Part shown: piece by piece, positions 27,537-36,733 of the stretch | Layout of the letters: the number at the start of each line of letters is the position of its first letter | Numbering within the stretch: the stretch's first letter is position 1 | NCBI RefSeq assembly: GCF_031624635.1 | Contig: NZ_JAMQOQ010000002.1 | Span: forward strand, 868,001 to 932,000 | Source of the DNA: Halogeometricum sp. S3BR5-2 | Lineage (GTDB): Archaea > Halobacteriota > Halobacteria > Halobacteriales > Haloferacaceae | DNA length: 64,000 nt | Direction: 5' to 3' | The notes under the pieces: generated by a model | What the model was told of the DNA's origin: nothing | What the model saw: only the letters and a program-made list of their open reading frames with translations | Databases searched by the model: none | Translations under genes and position numbers: made by a program

Positions 27537-27953
27537 ATGAGCGCACGGGCGACCGTCGAGGACTACTACGAGGCCCTCCGCCGCGGAGAGCCGCTGTACC
27601 CCTACTTCGCGGAATCCGAATCGGTGACGAAGTTCGGGGTGGGCGAGACGCTCGTCGGCTACGACGCGGTCGCCGAGGGACTCCGCGAACAGACCCGGAC
27701 GACGACGGACTGGACCGTCGAGAGCGGCGACCTGCGGGTCGTCGAACGCGACGACCACGCCGCCTTCGCCGACGACGTCCGGATGGCGTGGACCGACACG
27801 GAGGCGGGCGAAGACCGGTCGTTCGAGACGCGGTGGAGCGGGACGCTCGAACGGCGGCCGACCGACGACGACCCGGACGCCGACCCCGAGACCGACGAGT
27901 GGGTGTTCCTCGGGATGCACGTGAGCGTCGCGCACGACACGGAGGACGGCTGA
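27537..27953 (+). CDS. NTF2-like (SnoaL/DUF3225-type) protein
   Basis: 138 aa alpha+beta cone-fold protein: ATVEDYYEALRRGEPLYPYFAES at the N-terminus is the usual two-helix start of NTF2-like folds, and FETRWSGTLERR plus WVFLGMHVSVAH form the last strands. Such proteins bind small ligands or act as isomerases; no catalytic residue can be assigned. The stop is directly followed by the ATG of the next gene (TGAATG), so the two are coupled. Confidence 0.75.
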   Translation: MSARATVEDYYEALRRGEPLYPYFAESESVTKFGVGETLVGYDAVAEGLREQTRTTTDWTVESGDLRVVERDDHAAFADDVRMAWTDTEAGEDRSFETRWSGTLERRPTDDDPDADPETDEWVFLGMHVSVAHDTEDG

Positions 27954-28193
27954 ATGGTCGGGCCGAGCATGAGCGAGGAGGAACGGGCCACCGCGAGCAG
28001 TCGGCTGAAGGTCGGGTTCGTCCTCCTCGTCGCCGTCTCGGGCGCGCTGGTCGCCTTCCAGTCCGGCGGCTCTCCCGTCCTCGTCGGCGGCGGGTTCCTC
28101 GCCGGACTGCTCGTCGGTCTGATCCTCATCTTCTTTCTCGTCCGCTGGTGGGCCGACTTCCTGGCGACGACGAACCGCGGCCGCAGTCGGTGA
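27954..28193 (+). CDS. Small two-helix membrane protein
   Basis: 79 aa with a short charged N-terminus and two membrane helices, about 20-37 and 43-62, ending in a basic Arg-rich tail. No family recognised. A second in-frame ATG at 27969 would give 74 aa. Zero spacing from the NTF2-like gene makes co-translation likely. Confidence 0.65.
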   Translation: MVGPSMSEEERATASSRLKVGFVLLVAVSGALVAFQSGGSPVLVGGGFLAGLLVGLILIFFLVRWWADFLATTNRGRSR

Positions 28194-28335
28194 GCGCGGG
28201 GCGCCGTCGGCCGAATCGGAGTCGCTCGCGGGGGTTTCGGGACGAACGTTTATCCGACAGCCACCGGAAGCCCCGGAGGACGAACGCGGGTCGGCCGGAC
28301 GCCGCGACCCGTCCCGACGCCGAAGACACCAACCA

Positions 28336-28413
28336 ATGACACCGAACCGATGTGGCCGGACCGCCGCGTCCGAGAGCGCGGGAAGGCCGGCCCCCGAGGG
28401 GACCGACCGATGA
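28336..28413 (+). CDS. Possible 25-codon leader ORF overlapping the kinase start
   Basis: ATG at 28336 opens a 25-residue frame that ends in TGA at 28411-28413, overlapping the kinase ATG at 28410 as ATGA. The peptide (MTPNRCGRTAASE...) is Arg/Pro-rich and resembles nothing known. It could couple translation of the kinase or be chance. A TATA-like GTTTATCC lies at 28250-28257, about 80 bases further upstream. Confidence 0.3.
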   Translation: MTPNRCGRTAASESAGRPAPEGTDR

Positions 28414-30812
28414 ACGAGTTCGCGGGCGTCTCGTCGCCGTCGACCGACCGAATTCGAGTCCTCCACGTCGACGACGCGCCGGACCTGAGCGAACTGGTCG
28501 CGGCGTTCCTCGAACGGACGGACGACCGGTTGACGGTGGAGACGGCGACGAACGTGGGCGAGGCGCTCGACCGACTCGCCGAGGAGGCGTTCGACTGCGT
28601 CGTCTCCGACTACGAGATGCCGGAACGGACCGGAATCGACCTCCTCGAAACCATCCGGACGACCCGGCCGGACCTTCCCTTCATCCTCTACACCGGGCGG
28701 GGGTCCGAGGAGGTGGCCAGCGAGGCCATCACGGCCGGCGCGACGGACTACCTCCAGAAGGAGAGGGGGACCGACCACTACGCCGTCTTGGCGAACCGAA
28801 TCGTGAACGTGGTCGAACGAGAGCGCGCGCGGGCCTCGATAGACGAGATACAGCATCTGTTCTCCGAACTCGTCGACCGCACCGACGACGTGCTCTGGTT
28901 GTTCTCGGGCGACTGGCGCGAGGCGGTGTTCGTCACGACCTCTTACGAGGACGTCTACGGACAGTCGCGAGCGGCGCTTCGGGAGGACCCCAGCGCGTTC
29001 CTCGACGCGGTGCATCCCGAGGACCGGGCGCGGGTCGAGCGGGCGATGAGGGGCCTCTCGAACGGCCGGCCGGTCGACATCGAGTACCGCGTCAACGAGG
29101 CCGAGGGCTACGAGCGCTACGTGTGGGTCAAGGGCGAACCGATAACCGACGCCGACGGCCGGGTGACGCACGTCGGCGGGTCGACGCGCGACATCACGCG
29201 CCGTCGGACCCGCGAGGCCGAACTCGCCCGCGCGGAGCGCCAGTACGAGGCGGTGTTCGAGGACCCGAACGTCCTCGTGGGACTGCTCACCCCCGACGGG
29301 ACCGTTCTCGACGTCAACCGGACGGCCATGGAGTACGTCGACGCCGACCGCGAGGCGGTACTCGGCGCGCCGTTCCGCGAGACGCCGTGGTGGGGCGACG
29401 ACGACTCCCTCCGCGACGACGTCCAGCGGTGGGTCGACCGTGCGGCGTCGGGCGAGTACGTCCCGTTCGAGGCGGAAATCGTCGGCTCCGGCGGGAATCG
29501 CATCGTCAGCGGCGTGTTCAGACCGGTGACGGACGACGACGGCGAGGTGACCGAGATAATCGTCTCCGACCGCGACATCACCGACCGCCGGACGCGCGAA
29601 CGCGTCCTCCGGGAGATGTACGAGATAACCGCCGACCCCGCGCTCCCCTTCGAGGAGCGCATTCGGAAGCTTCTCGCACTCGGCCGCGCGCAACTCGGAG
29701 TCAGATACGGGACGCTGTCGCGGATTCGGGGCGAGGAGTACCGCTTCGAGGTGGTCGACGCGGCCGACGACAGCATCCGCGAGGGGGACGTCGTACCGGT
29801 GTCGGCGACCAACTGCGAGATAGCCGCCGCGACCGAGGAGACGCTCGTTCTCGAAGACGTCGCGCGCGACGCGCCGGAGGAGACGGACCGGGCCGGCTTC
29901 GCCGAGTGGGGCATCTCCTGTTACCTCGGTACCCCCGTTTTCGTCGACGACGGCGTCTACGGGACGTTCTGCTTCTACGACACGGAAGCCAGGAGCGAGC
30001 CGTTCTCGGAGTGGGAAGTCACGCTCGTGGACCTGATGAGCCGCTGGGTGAGTTCGGAGCTCCAGCGCCGGCGGGCGAGCGAGCGGTTACAGCGGCAGAA
30101 CGAGCGACTGGGTCGGTTCACGTCTATCGTCTCGCACGACCTGCGGAACCCGCTGAGCGTGGCGATGGGGTCGGTCGAACTGGCCGCGCAGACCGAGGAC
30201 CTGAGTCACTTGGCGCCCGCGCGGCGCGCCCTCCGACGGATGAACGGGCTCATCGACGACCTGCTCGTACTGGCGCGGTCGGGTGACACCATCGACGACC
30301 TCTCCGCCGTCGAACTCGACTCGGTCGTCGAGCGGTCGTGGGCGAACGTCCCGACAGCCGACGCGACGCTGCGAGTCGAGACCGAGCGGCGGATTCGCGC
30401 CGACGAGGCGCGACTCCGGCAACTGTTCGAGAACCTCCTCCGGAACGCTGTCGAACACGGTTCGACAGGCCACCGGACGAGGTCCGGTGACGCCGTGGAA
30501 CACGGCTCCAGAGGCGAACAGACGGAAGCGGAGTCCGGGAGTGACGACCGACCGGTGACCGTCTCAGTCGGCGACCTGACCGACGGCTTCTACGTGGCCG
30601 ACGACGGACCGGGGATTCCGCCGGAGAACCGCGAGCGCGTGTTCGAGAACGGCTACTCGACGGACCGGGACGGAACCGGGTACGGGCTCGCAATCGTCGG
30701 CGAGATAGCCGACGCGCACGGCTGGGCGGTTCGCGTGACCGAGAGCGACTCGGGCGGCGCGCGGTTCGAGGTCACGGGCGTCGACATCGTCGACGTCGTC
30801 GACGCCGAGTGA
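28410..30812 (+). CDS. Hybrid sensor histidine kinase (REC-PAS-PAS-GAF-HisKA-HATPase)
   Basis: 800 aa cytosolic kinase typical of haloarchaeal signalling. An N-terminal receiver domain has its phospho-acceptor Asp67 in CVVSDYEMP. Two PAS domains follow (about 140-270 and 275-400), then a GAF domain (about 405-560), the phosphorylation box SHDLRNPLS with His576, and the ATPase: N box ENLLRNAVEHGS, ADDGPGIPPENRERVF and GTGYGLAIVGEI. There is no transmembrane segment. The N-box region carries a short insert repeating AVEHGS. An in-frame ATG at 28350 is possible. No response regulator is adjacent. Confidence 0.9.
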   Translation: MNEFAGVSSPSTDRIRVLHVDDAPDLSELVAAFLERTDDRLTVETATNVGEALDRLAEEAFDCVVSDYEMPERTGIDLLETIRTTRPDLPFILYTGRGSEEVASEAITAGATDYLQKERGTDHYAVLANRIVNVVERERARASIDEIQHLFSELVDRTDDVLWLFSGDWREAVFVTTSYEDVYGQSRAALREDPSAFLDAVHPEDRARVERAMRGLSNGRPVDIEYRVNEAEGYERYVWVKGEPITDADGRVTHVGGSTRDITRRRTREAELARAERQYEAVFEDPNVLVGLLTPDGTVLDVNRTAMEYVDADREAVLGAPFRETPWWGDDDSLRDDVQRWVDRAASGEYVPFEAEIVGSGGNRIVSGVFRPVTDDDGEVTEIIVSDRDITDRRTRERVLREMYEITADPALPFEERIRKLLALGRAQLGVRYGTLSRIRGEEYRFEVVDAADDSIREGDVVPVSATNCEIAAATEETLVLEDVARDAPEETDRAGFAEWGISCYLGTPVFVDDGVYGTFCFYDTEARSEPFSEWEVTLVDLMSRWVSSELQRRRASERLQRQNERLGRFTSIVSHDLRNPLSVAMGSVELAAQTEDLSHLAPARRALRRMNGLIDDLLVLARSGDTIDDLSAVELDSVVERSWANVPTADATLRVETERRIRADEARLRQLFENLLRNAVEHGSTGHRTRSGDAVEHGSRGEQTEAESGSDDRPVTVSVGDLTDGFYVADDGPGIPPENRERVFENGYSTDRDGTGYGLAIVGEIADAHGWAVRVTESDSGGARFEVTGVDIVDVVDAE

Positions 30813-30822
30813 GCCGCGCGTC

Positions 30823-31803
30823 TCAGAGCCGCGATTCGGGGTTCACTCGGGCGACCCACTTCCACGGGTTCTCCAACTCCTCTTCGGTCGGGAGGTTCTC
30901 CGGGCGCTCCCACACCGTCGAGGCGGCGGCGACGCCCCGTTCGTCCGCGACGGTCTCGAAGAACTTCGCGCCGCGTTCGTACTGGCGGCGCTTCATCCCG
31001 AGGCCGAGGAGGCGGCGCGCGAGGCGAGCGACGGGACCGCCGCCCTTGCGTCGGGCGTCGAGTTTCTCCCGCAGGTCCTCGTACTCCTCGTCGAACGCGC
31101 GGTCCATCAGCAGTTCCGCGTACCCCTCGACGGCCGTCATCGCGGTGTCGAGGTCCGAGAACGCCTCGCGGTCGAACTCCCCGTCCGCGAGGGCGTCGAG
31201 GCCGTCCTGCATCCGGCTTTCGAGGTGGTCGGAGAGCCACGGAGCGGCGCCGAACTCGGCGGCGTGGGACACCTCGTGAAAGGCGATCCAGCGCCGGAAT
31301 CGGGCGAAGTCGACGTCCAGCGACTCCGACGCGGCGACGATGTTCGGGTGGACGAAGTAGAGGCCGTGCTCCTCGTCGCCCTCGGCGAGGAGGAGGGGGT
31401 CGTACTGCCCGAGAACGTTCTTGCCGAGGAACGACAGCATGAACGCCATCGTCCCGGTGTTGACCACGCGGGTGACGCCGGGGAGGGTGACGCGGCTCTG
31501 CTCCTCGATGGGTCGCATCACGCGCTCGAACGTCCGGATGTTCGCGTCGATCCAGTGGTGACGGCTCTGCACTTCGACGGTGTCGGGGAGGTCGAACTCG
31601 ACGTCGCCCACGTCGCGGAGGCGGCGGCGGGCGTCTCGCACGTCCGTCGCGTACCCCTCGCGGTCGGCCTCGGAGAGCGTGAGGTCGCCGGGGTCGGTCA
31701 CGTTCTTCGCGGCGTCGGCGACGGCGACCCAGTCGATGGCGCCGGTTCCGGTGCCGTCGCCCGAAGCGGTCGCGACCGCGTGGACGCTACGGAGGATATC
31801 CAT
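30823..31803 (-). CDS. Zincin-like metalloprotease, F420-biosynthesis-associated (DUF2342)
   Basis: 326 aa. HEVSH at 176-180, followed by an acidic metal ligand region, is the zinc-protease signature; WIDANIRTFERVMRPIEEQ near 84-102 and the surrounding sequence match the DUF2342/TIGR03883 family, whose genes co-occur with coenzyme F420 synthesis in actinobacteria and haloarchaea. No enzymatic role has been shown to my knowledge. Convergent with the kinase, divergent from the VOC protein. Confidence 0.85.
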   Translation of the reverse strand: MDILRSVHAVATASGDGTGTGAIDWVAVADAAKNVTDPGDLTLSEADREGYATDVRDARRRLRDVGDVEFDLPDTVEVQSRHHWIDANIRTFERVMRPIEEQSRVTLPGVTRVVNTGTMAFMLSFLGKNVLGQYDPLLLAEGDEEHGLYFVHPNIVAASESLDVDFARFRRWIAFHEVSHAAEFGAAPWLSDHLESRMQDGLDALADGEFDREAFSDLDTAMTAVEGYAELLMDRAFDEEYEDLREKLDARRKGGGPVARLARRLLGLGMKRRQYERGAKFFETVADERGVAAASTVWERPENLPTEEELENPWKWVARVNPESRL

Positions 31804-31940
31804 ACAGGACGGTAGAGGTGGGGAGACAAAACCCTTGTTCTGGCGGCCTGCACCGCGGCACGCCGGTCTGAAGGCCGACGCCGGCGTCTCCCGACGGTCC
31901 CTCCTCCCCGTTTATGCGCGCTCGGGTCGACGTGCGACCG

Positions 31941-32780
31941 ATGCTCACCATCGACCACGTCGCCTTCGCCGGCCTCGACTTGGACGACCTGCGCGCGGTC
32001 GCCGAAACCGTCGGCCTCCCCACAACATACGGCGGCCCGCACGGAACCGGAACGACGCACATGGCCGTCGTCGGTCTCCCCGACGGCTCCTACCTCGAAC
32101 TCGTCGCCCCGACGGAGGGCACCGACCCCGCCGACGCCGGGTTCTGGCCCGCCCACCTCGCCGCGGACGCCGGCCCCGCCGGGTGGTGTCTCGACGCCTC
32201 CGACGCGGCGAAGTCGGCGAAGTCCGCCATCGACCGCGGCGTCCGCGTCGACGGCCCGCACGAGGCCTCGCGCACCCGCCCCGACGGGACGCGCGTCGAG
32301 TGGGACATGTGCTTCGAGGGCCCCGACGGCGACGAACGCCTCCCGTTCGTCGTCGCCGACCGGACGCCCCGGTCCTACCGGACGACGCCCGACCCCGACC
32401 TCCGCGACTCACCGCTTCTCGGCACCGCCGCCGTCGTCCTCGCCGTCGAGGACGCCGACGCCTCGGTGGACCTCCTGGCCCGCCGCCACCGCCTGCCGAC
32501 GCCCGTCGACGCCGACGGCCCGTTCGACCGCCTGCGCGTCTGTCCGGGGGCGCCGGTCGCCCTCGCGGAGGCGGGGACGGACGGAGCGCTCCGGGAGCGA
32601 ATCGAGACGGTCGGCGAGGGGCCGTGCGCGTACCTCCTCGGCGTCGACGACTTCGAGGCGGCCCGCGAGCGCTTCTCGCTCGGCGACCCGTTCGCGTTCG
32701 GACAGACGCGCAGGCGGGCGGCGTGGTTCGACCACGAGCGATTCGCGGGGCGACTCGGCGTCGTCGAGCGGTCGGACTGA
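31941..32780 (+). CDS. VOC/glyoxalase-like protein
   Basis: 279 aa with two glyoxalase-fold halves. The start MLTIDHVAFAGLDLDDL and the segment GSYLELVAP near residue 50 are typical of the Glyoxalase-like (PF13468-type) proteins; the second half (AAVVLAVEDADASVDLL) repeats the fold. Metal-binding His and Glu residues are present, but the reaction is unknown. The ATG at 31941 is favoured over one at 31914 because it begins the fold directly. Confidence 0.78.
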   Translation: MLTIDHVAFAGLDLDDLRAVAETVGLPTTYGGPHGTGTTHMAVVGLPDGSYLELVAPTEGTDPADAGFWPAHLAADAGPAGWCLDASDAAKSAKSAIDRGVRVDGPHEASRTRPDGTRVEWDMCFEGPDGDERLPFVVADRTPRSYRTTPDPDLRDSPLLGTAAVVLAVEDADASVDLLARRHRLPTPVDADGPFDRLRVCPGAPVALAEAGTDGALRERIETVGEGPCAYLLGVDDFEAARERFSLGDPFAFGQTRRRAAWFDHERFAGRLGVVERSD

Positions 32781-32811
32781 GCGGTCGCTCGGCGTCGTCG
32801 CTCGCCGGCGA

Positions 32812-32830
32812 GAGAAAGGAAAACCGTCGC
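32812..32830 (-). terminator. T-rich terminator after rps2
   Basis: On the minus strand GGTTTTCCTTTCTCTC follows the S2 stop by about 25 bases and probably ends the long ribosomal operon. Confidence 0.4.
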
Positions 32831-32852
32831 GTCGGTCGAAAGCGGGGTCGAG

Positions 32853-33698
32853 TTAGACTTCGGCCTCGAAGTCTTCCAGCGCGTACACCTGATCGGTGCC
32901 GCGGCGGTCGAGCGTCTCGTTGGCGAGGAGCCAGTAGACGACCGACAGGGCGCGTCGACCCTTGTTGTTCGTCGGGACGACGAGGTCGACGTTCGAGGTC
33001 TGGTTGTTCGAGTCGCACATGGCGATGACCGGGATGCCGACCGTGATGGCCTCCTTGACCGCCTGCGCGTCGCCGATGGGGTCGGTGACGACGACCACGT
33101 CGGGTTCGATGTAGCCGGCGTAGTCGGGGTTCGTCAGCGTGCCCGGGATGAACCGACCCGTGCGGGCGCGGGCGCCGACGGCGTCGGCGAACTTCTTGGC
33201 CGGGAACCGACCGTACTGGCGCGAACTCGTGACCAGAATCTGCTCGGGGTCGTAGTTCGCGAGGAAGTCCGCGGCGGTGCGGATGCGCGAGTCCGTCTGG
33301 CTCACGTCGAGGACGTACAGACCGTCGTCGCGGACGCGGTGGATGAACCGCTCCATGTCCTTCGTCTTCTGCTGCGTCCCGATGTGGACCCCGGCGCCGA
33401 GGTAGTCCTCGACGGGGATGAGGAGGTCGGCCTCCTCGTCCGGCATGACGTCCTCGTCGAACGCCGGCCCGGTTTCTTCCTCGTCTTCCTCGAGCGTTTC
33501 GGCCTCGGCCTCGTCCTCGTCCGCCGCCGGAGCCTCCTCGGTTTCGGCTTCGGCGTCGGCTTCGGCTTCTTCGGCCTCGGCGACTTCTTCTTCGGTCGTC
33601 TCGGCCTCGGTCGTCTCGGCGGCGTCGGCGTCGGCGTCTTCGGCCTCCGCGACGTCCTCGTCGACGACTTCGACCGCTTCGTTGTCGTTGTCTGTCAT
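32853..33698 (-). CDS. rps2: Small ribosomal subunit protein uS2
   Basis: 281 aa. The ribosomal core begins near residue 90 ([18 protein letters not shown]) and contains [25 protein letters not shown] and [18 protein letters not shown]. The first 85-90 residues are an Asp/Glu/Ala/Thr-rich tail not found in bacterial S2 and unusually long; the family core is about 195 residues. The ATG overlaps the enolase stop (ATGA). Last gene of the superoperon. Confidence 0.95.
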   Translation of the reverse strand: MTDNDNEAVEVVDEDVAEAEDADADAAETTEAETTEEEVAEAEEAEADAEAETEEAPAADEDEAEAETLEEDEEETGPAFDEDVMPDEEADLLIPVEDYLGAGVHIGTQQKTKDMERFIHRVRDDGLYVLDVSQTDSRIRTAADFLANYDPEQILVTSSRQYGRFPAKKFADAVGARARTGRFIPGTLTNPDYAGYIEPDVVVVTDPIGDAQAVKEAITVGIPVIAMCDSNNQTSNVDLVVPTNNKGRRALSVVYWLLANETLDRRGTDQVYALEDFEAEV

Positions 33699-34900
33699 AC
33701 TGCGTCGTCCGCGATGCGGATGAGTTCGTTCAGTTTGGCGGTTCGCTCGCCCTGCACCGCCCCCGTCTTGATGAAGGCGGCGTCGGTGGCGACGGCGAGG
33801 TGTGCGATGGTAGTGTCCTCCGTCTCGCCGGAACGGTGCGAGATGACCGCGTCGTAACCGTTCCGGACGGCGAGTTCGACGGCGTCGAAGGCGTCCGAGA
33901 GGGTGCCGATCTGGTTCGGCTTGATGAGGATGGAGTTGGCGGCGCCCACGTCGATGCCGTCCTGCAGGCGTTCGACGTTGGTGACGAACAGGTCGTCGCC
34001 GCAGATGAGCGTCTGCTCGCCCACCCGTTCCGTTAGCTCCGCGAAGCCCTCGTAATCGTTCTCGTCGAGGGGGTCCTCGACGTAGACGAGGTCGTACTCG
34101 TGGACCATCTCGGCGACGTAGTCGACCATCTCGTCGGTCGACTTCACCTCGTCGCCGAAGACGTAGCCGCCCTCCTCCTCGTCGTACAGTTCGGCCGCGG
34201 CGATGTCGAGGCCGAACCCGATCTCGAAGCCGAGGTCGTCCTCCACGTCGGAGACGGCCTCGTCGACCACCTCGAACGCCTCGGCGTCCGAGATGGGCGG
34301 CGCCCACGCGCCCTCGTCGCCCTTCGCGGCGGGGACGTCGCGGTCGTCGAGTATCTCGGAGATGCGGTCGTGGACCGCGGCGTTGGCGAAGACGGCCTCG
34401 GAGACGCTCGGCGCCCCGACGGGCGCGGAGAGGAACTCCTGGATGTGCGTGGCCTCCTTCGCGTGTTCGCCGCCGCCGACGACGTTGCCGAGCGGCGTCG
34501 GGAAGTTCTCGCCGCGGAACGCGCCGCCGAGGTGCTGGTACAGGGGCGCGCCCAACACGTCGGCGCCGGCCTTCCCGGCCGCCATCGAGATGGCGACGGC
34601 GCTGTTGGCGCCGATTTCCGAGAAGTTGTCCGTCCCGTCGGCGGCGCGCAGGGCCCCGTCGACCTCGCGCTGGTTGCCCGCGTACACCTCGTCGACGAGG
34701 CGCGGGATGGCGTGGCGTCGGGCGGCCGCGATGGCCTCCGACGGCGGGAGTTCGATAGCCTCGTACTCGCCGGTGCTCGCGCCGCTTGGCGCGGCCGCGC
34801 GGCCGAAGCCGCCCGACTCGGTGAGTACGTCCGCCTCGACGGTCGGGTTGCCCCGGGAGTCGAGGACGCGTCGGAGTCTAACGTCGGTGATGAGTGTCAT
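33695..34900 (-). CDS. eno: Enolase
   Basis: 401 aa glycolytic enzyme interconverting 2-phosphoglycerate and phosphoenolpyruvate. Seen: [16 protein letters not shown] at the start, [16 protein letters not shown] in the middle, metal site ligands around [26 protein letters not shown] (catalytic Lys) and the signature [19 protein letters not shown] near 365. A GTG at 34906 overlaps the Rpo6 stop as GTGA and would add two residues; either start couples it to rpo6. Enolase within the ribosomal operon is the archaeal arrangement. Confidence 0.95.
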   Translation of the reverse strand: MTLITDVRLRRVLDSRGNPTVEADVLTESGGFGRAAAPSGASTGEYEAIELPPSEAIAAARRHAIPRLVDEVYAGNQREVDGALRAADGTDNFSEIGANSAVAISMAAGKAGADVLGAPLYQHLGGAFRGENFPTPLGNVVGGGEHAKEATHIQEFLSAPVGAPSVSEAVFANAAVHDRISEILDDRDVPAAKGDEGAWAPPISDAEAFEVVDEAVSDVEDDLGFEIGFGLDIAAAELYDEEEGGYVFGDEVKSTDEMVDYVAEMVHEYDLVYVEDPLDENDYEGFAELTERVGEQTLICGDDLFVTNVERLQDGIDVGAANSILIKPNQIGTLSDAFDAVELAVRNGYDAVISHRSGETEDTTIAHLAVATDAAFIKTGAVQGERTAKLNELIRIADDAV

Positions 34901-34902
34901 GT

Positions 34903-35079
34903 TCACTTACCCTCTCGCTTGACCGTGAACGGCAACACGCCGGCGTCGTACTCCTCGGCCGCGATGAGGATGGGTTCGCTCTGGTCCGTGTCGAGGAGGA
35001 CCGGCGCCCCGTACGACACCTGCAGCGCTCGCGCGCCGAGGATGCGTGCCTTCTCGTATCGGTTGTAGCGCTGTTGCAT
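34903..35079 (-). CDS. rpo6: DNA-directed RNA polymerase subunit Rpo6 (RpoK)
   Basis: 58 aa small subunit, the omega/RPB6 counterpart that helps assemble the polymerase. The sequence [20 protein letters not shown] is the conserved omega-family helix. Its ATG overlaps the Rpo10 stop by one base (TAATG). Confidence 0.93.
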   Translation of the reverse strand: MQQRYNRYEKARILGARALQVSYGAPVLLDTDQSEPILIAAEEYDAGVLPFTVKREGK

Positions 35080-35273
35080 TATTGGTACGGTGCCACCACG
35101 TCCACGAGGTCTTTGTGCGAGACCATCATGCGCCGACAGCAGTGGCGCTCGACGCCGAGTTCGTCGAGGACCTCGGCGGGGTCTTCGTCACCCTCGCGGG
35201 CGCGGGCCTTGAACTCGTCCCAGTGTTCACCGACGACGTTGCCGCACGTGAAACACCGGACGGGAATCATCAT
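35079..35273 (-). CDS. rpo10: DNA-directed RNA polymerase subunit Rpo10 (RpoN)
   Basis: 64 aa zinc-binding subunit, the RPB10 counterpart. The zinc motif CFTCG near residue 7 and [10 protein letters not shown] near 44 are complete. The double ATG at 35270-35273 leaves a one-residue ambiguity in the start. Follows rps9 by 11 bases and overlaps rpo6 by one. Confidence 0.95.
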   Translation of the reverse strand: MMIPVRCFTCGNVVGEHWDEFKARAREGDEDPAEVLDELGVERHCCRRMMVSHKDLVDVVAPYQ

Positions 35274-35284
35274 GGTTGGATCAC

Positions 35285-35683
35285 CTAACGGTAGGACTTC
35301 TGGTAGCGCGCTCTCGCGCCCGGTCCGCCCCACTTCTTCGACTCGGACTGGCGAACGTCGTTCACCAGGAGCGAGCGGTCGAAGTCCATGTAGGCGTCGC
35401 GGAGTTCCGCGTCGTTGAGATGCTGCACCAGACCGCGCGCGATGGCCGTGCGCGTCGCGTCCGCCTGCCCGGCGAAGCCGCCGCCGGACACGGTGACGTC
35501 GATGTCGACCTGCGAACGGAGGTCCTCGCCGGCGATGCGGAACGGTTCCAGCATCTTCAGGCGGGCCATCTCCGGTTCGGTCAGTTCGACCGGTCGGGAG
35601 TTGATACGGACGCGGCCCTCGCCCTCGCTCACGGTGGCGCGGGCGATGGCCGTCTTCTTCTTTCCGGACGTGTTCGTTACCAT
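35285..35683 (-). CDS. rps9: Small ribosomal subunit protein uS9
   Basis: 132 aa. Recognised by [23 protein letters not shown] at the start, [20 protein letters not shown] in the middle and the ending [17 protein letters not shown], whose basic tail reaches the P-site tRNA. Starts inside the end of rpl13 (seven-base overlap). Confidence 0.96.
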   Translation of the reverse strand: MVTNTSGKKKTAIARATVSEGEGRVRINSRPVELTEPEMARLKMLEPFRIAGEDLRSQVDIDVTVSGGGFAGQADATRTAIARGLVQHLNDAELRDAYMDFDRSLLVNDVRQSESKKWGGPGARARYQKSYR

Positions 35684-36114
35684 GTGACGTTAGCACCCAG
35701 TTTCTCGGAGACCTCTCCGAGCGAGATGAACTTGATGTTCGAGAGGCGGTCCAGCGAAGTGCCGTCGACGACGTCGCCGTCCTCGTCGAACGGGTTGCCG
35801 ACGTAGACGCGGACGTTCGAGAGCGCTTCGCGGCCCTCGTCGGTCTTGTACGGCACCATCCCGCGGACGGCGCGCTTGAAGATGCGGTCCGGCCGCTTGG
35901 GGTAGTACGGACCCTGGTCGGAGCCGACGTCCACGCGCTTGCGGTAGACGCCCATCACGTCGTCTTCCGAGCCCGTAATGACGGTGTCCTCGGCGTTGAC
36001 GATGGCGACCTTCTCGCCGGCGAGCGCCTTCTGAGCGACCTCGCTGGCGACGCGACCCATGATACAGTTCCGCGCGTCGACGACCACGTCGGCGTCGAAC
36101 TCTGCGAGACTCAT
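35677..36114 (-). CDS. rpl13: Large ribosomal subunit protein uL13
   Basis: 145 aa. [18 protein letters not shown] at the start and [20 protein letters not shown] in the middle are conserved L13 segments. The start ATG overlaps the rpl18e stop by four bases. Confidence 0.96.
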   Translation of the reverse strand: MSLAEFDADVVVDARNCIMGRVASEVAQKALAGEKVAIVNAEDTVITGSEDDVMGVYRKRVDVGSDQGPYYPKRPDRIFKRAVRGMVPYKTDEGREALSNVRVYVGNPFDEDGDVVDGTSLDRLSNIKFISLGEVSEKLGANVTW

Positions 36115-36461
36115 CGGATCACCCGTACGTCGGAGCCCTCGGGGTTCTGTTCTGCGATCTGTTCGAGCGTCACCGTCGAACCGACCTGCTCGATCTTCTT
36201 GCGGGCCGACGACGAAAAGTCGACAGCCGCGACGGTGACGTTCTTCTCCAGCACACCGCTGCCCAGCACTTTGCCGGGGACGATGACCGTCTCGTCTTCC
36301 TTGGCGTACCGTTCGATACGACCGAGGTTGACCTCTGCGTGGGTGCGCCGGGGCTTCTCCAGACGGTCCGCGACGTCCTGCCACACGTTGGCTCCGGAGT
36401 CGCGCGAGGCCGCCTTTAGCTCGGCGATGAGACTGTTGAGTCTCGGGTTAGTCTTACTCAT
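36111..36461 (-). CDS. rpl18e: Large ribosomal subunit protein eL18 (L18e)
   Basis: 116 aa archaeal/eukaryal 50S protein, a relative of bacterial L15. Seen: [37 protein letters not shown] and [21 protein letters not shown], each in order. Begins just after tRNA-Leu, which separates it from rpo3, an order known in Haloarcula and Haloferax. Confidence 0.95.
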   Translation of the reverse strand: MSKTNPRLNSLIAELKAASRDSGANVWQDVADRLEKPRRTHAEVNLGRIERYAKEDETVIVPGKVLGSGVLEKNVTVAAVDFSSSARKKIEQVGSTVTLEQIAEQNPEGSDVRVIR

Positions 36462-36488
36462 TGTCTATCTGTTGAGAGAAAACGGAGT

Positions 36489-36572
36489 GCAGGGAGCAGG
36501 ATTCGAACCTGCGGACCCCTATGGGACGGCGCCCTGAACGCCGCGCCGTTGACCAGACTTGGCTATCCCTGC
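36489..36572 (-). tRNA. tRNA-Leu (anticodon CAG)
   Basis: 84 bases that fold fully: acceptor GCAGGGA with TCCCTGC, D arm with GCCAAGTCTGG, anticodon stem CGGCG/CGCCG around loop TTCAGGG (CAG at 34-36), a long variable arm (TCCCATAGGGG) and T arm GCAGG-TTCGAAT-CCTGC. The class II shape and anticodon identify Leu. It lies between rpo3 and rpl18e within the operon, so it must be processed out of, or separate, the mRNA. Confidence 0.95.
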
Positions 36573-36733
36573 GCGCACTCCGACGTACTGCGTGCCCCTT
36601 CAAACCAGTTTCGGTCCGACGGTTCCCTGCGAGCCGTTGTCGCGGCTCCGCGACCGTCAGGGCGGCCGGTCGGGCGACTCTCGCGGCGGGCGCGGCGAGT
36701 CGTCGTCGGGTGTGGTGAGGGGCAGTCATGGTT

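Noticed and set aside
27285-29693. An 800-residue open frame on minus opposite the kinase
   Set aside because: It is Arg/His/Val-rich antisense sequence of several well-supported plus-strand genes, a common artefact of high GC.
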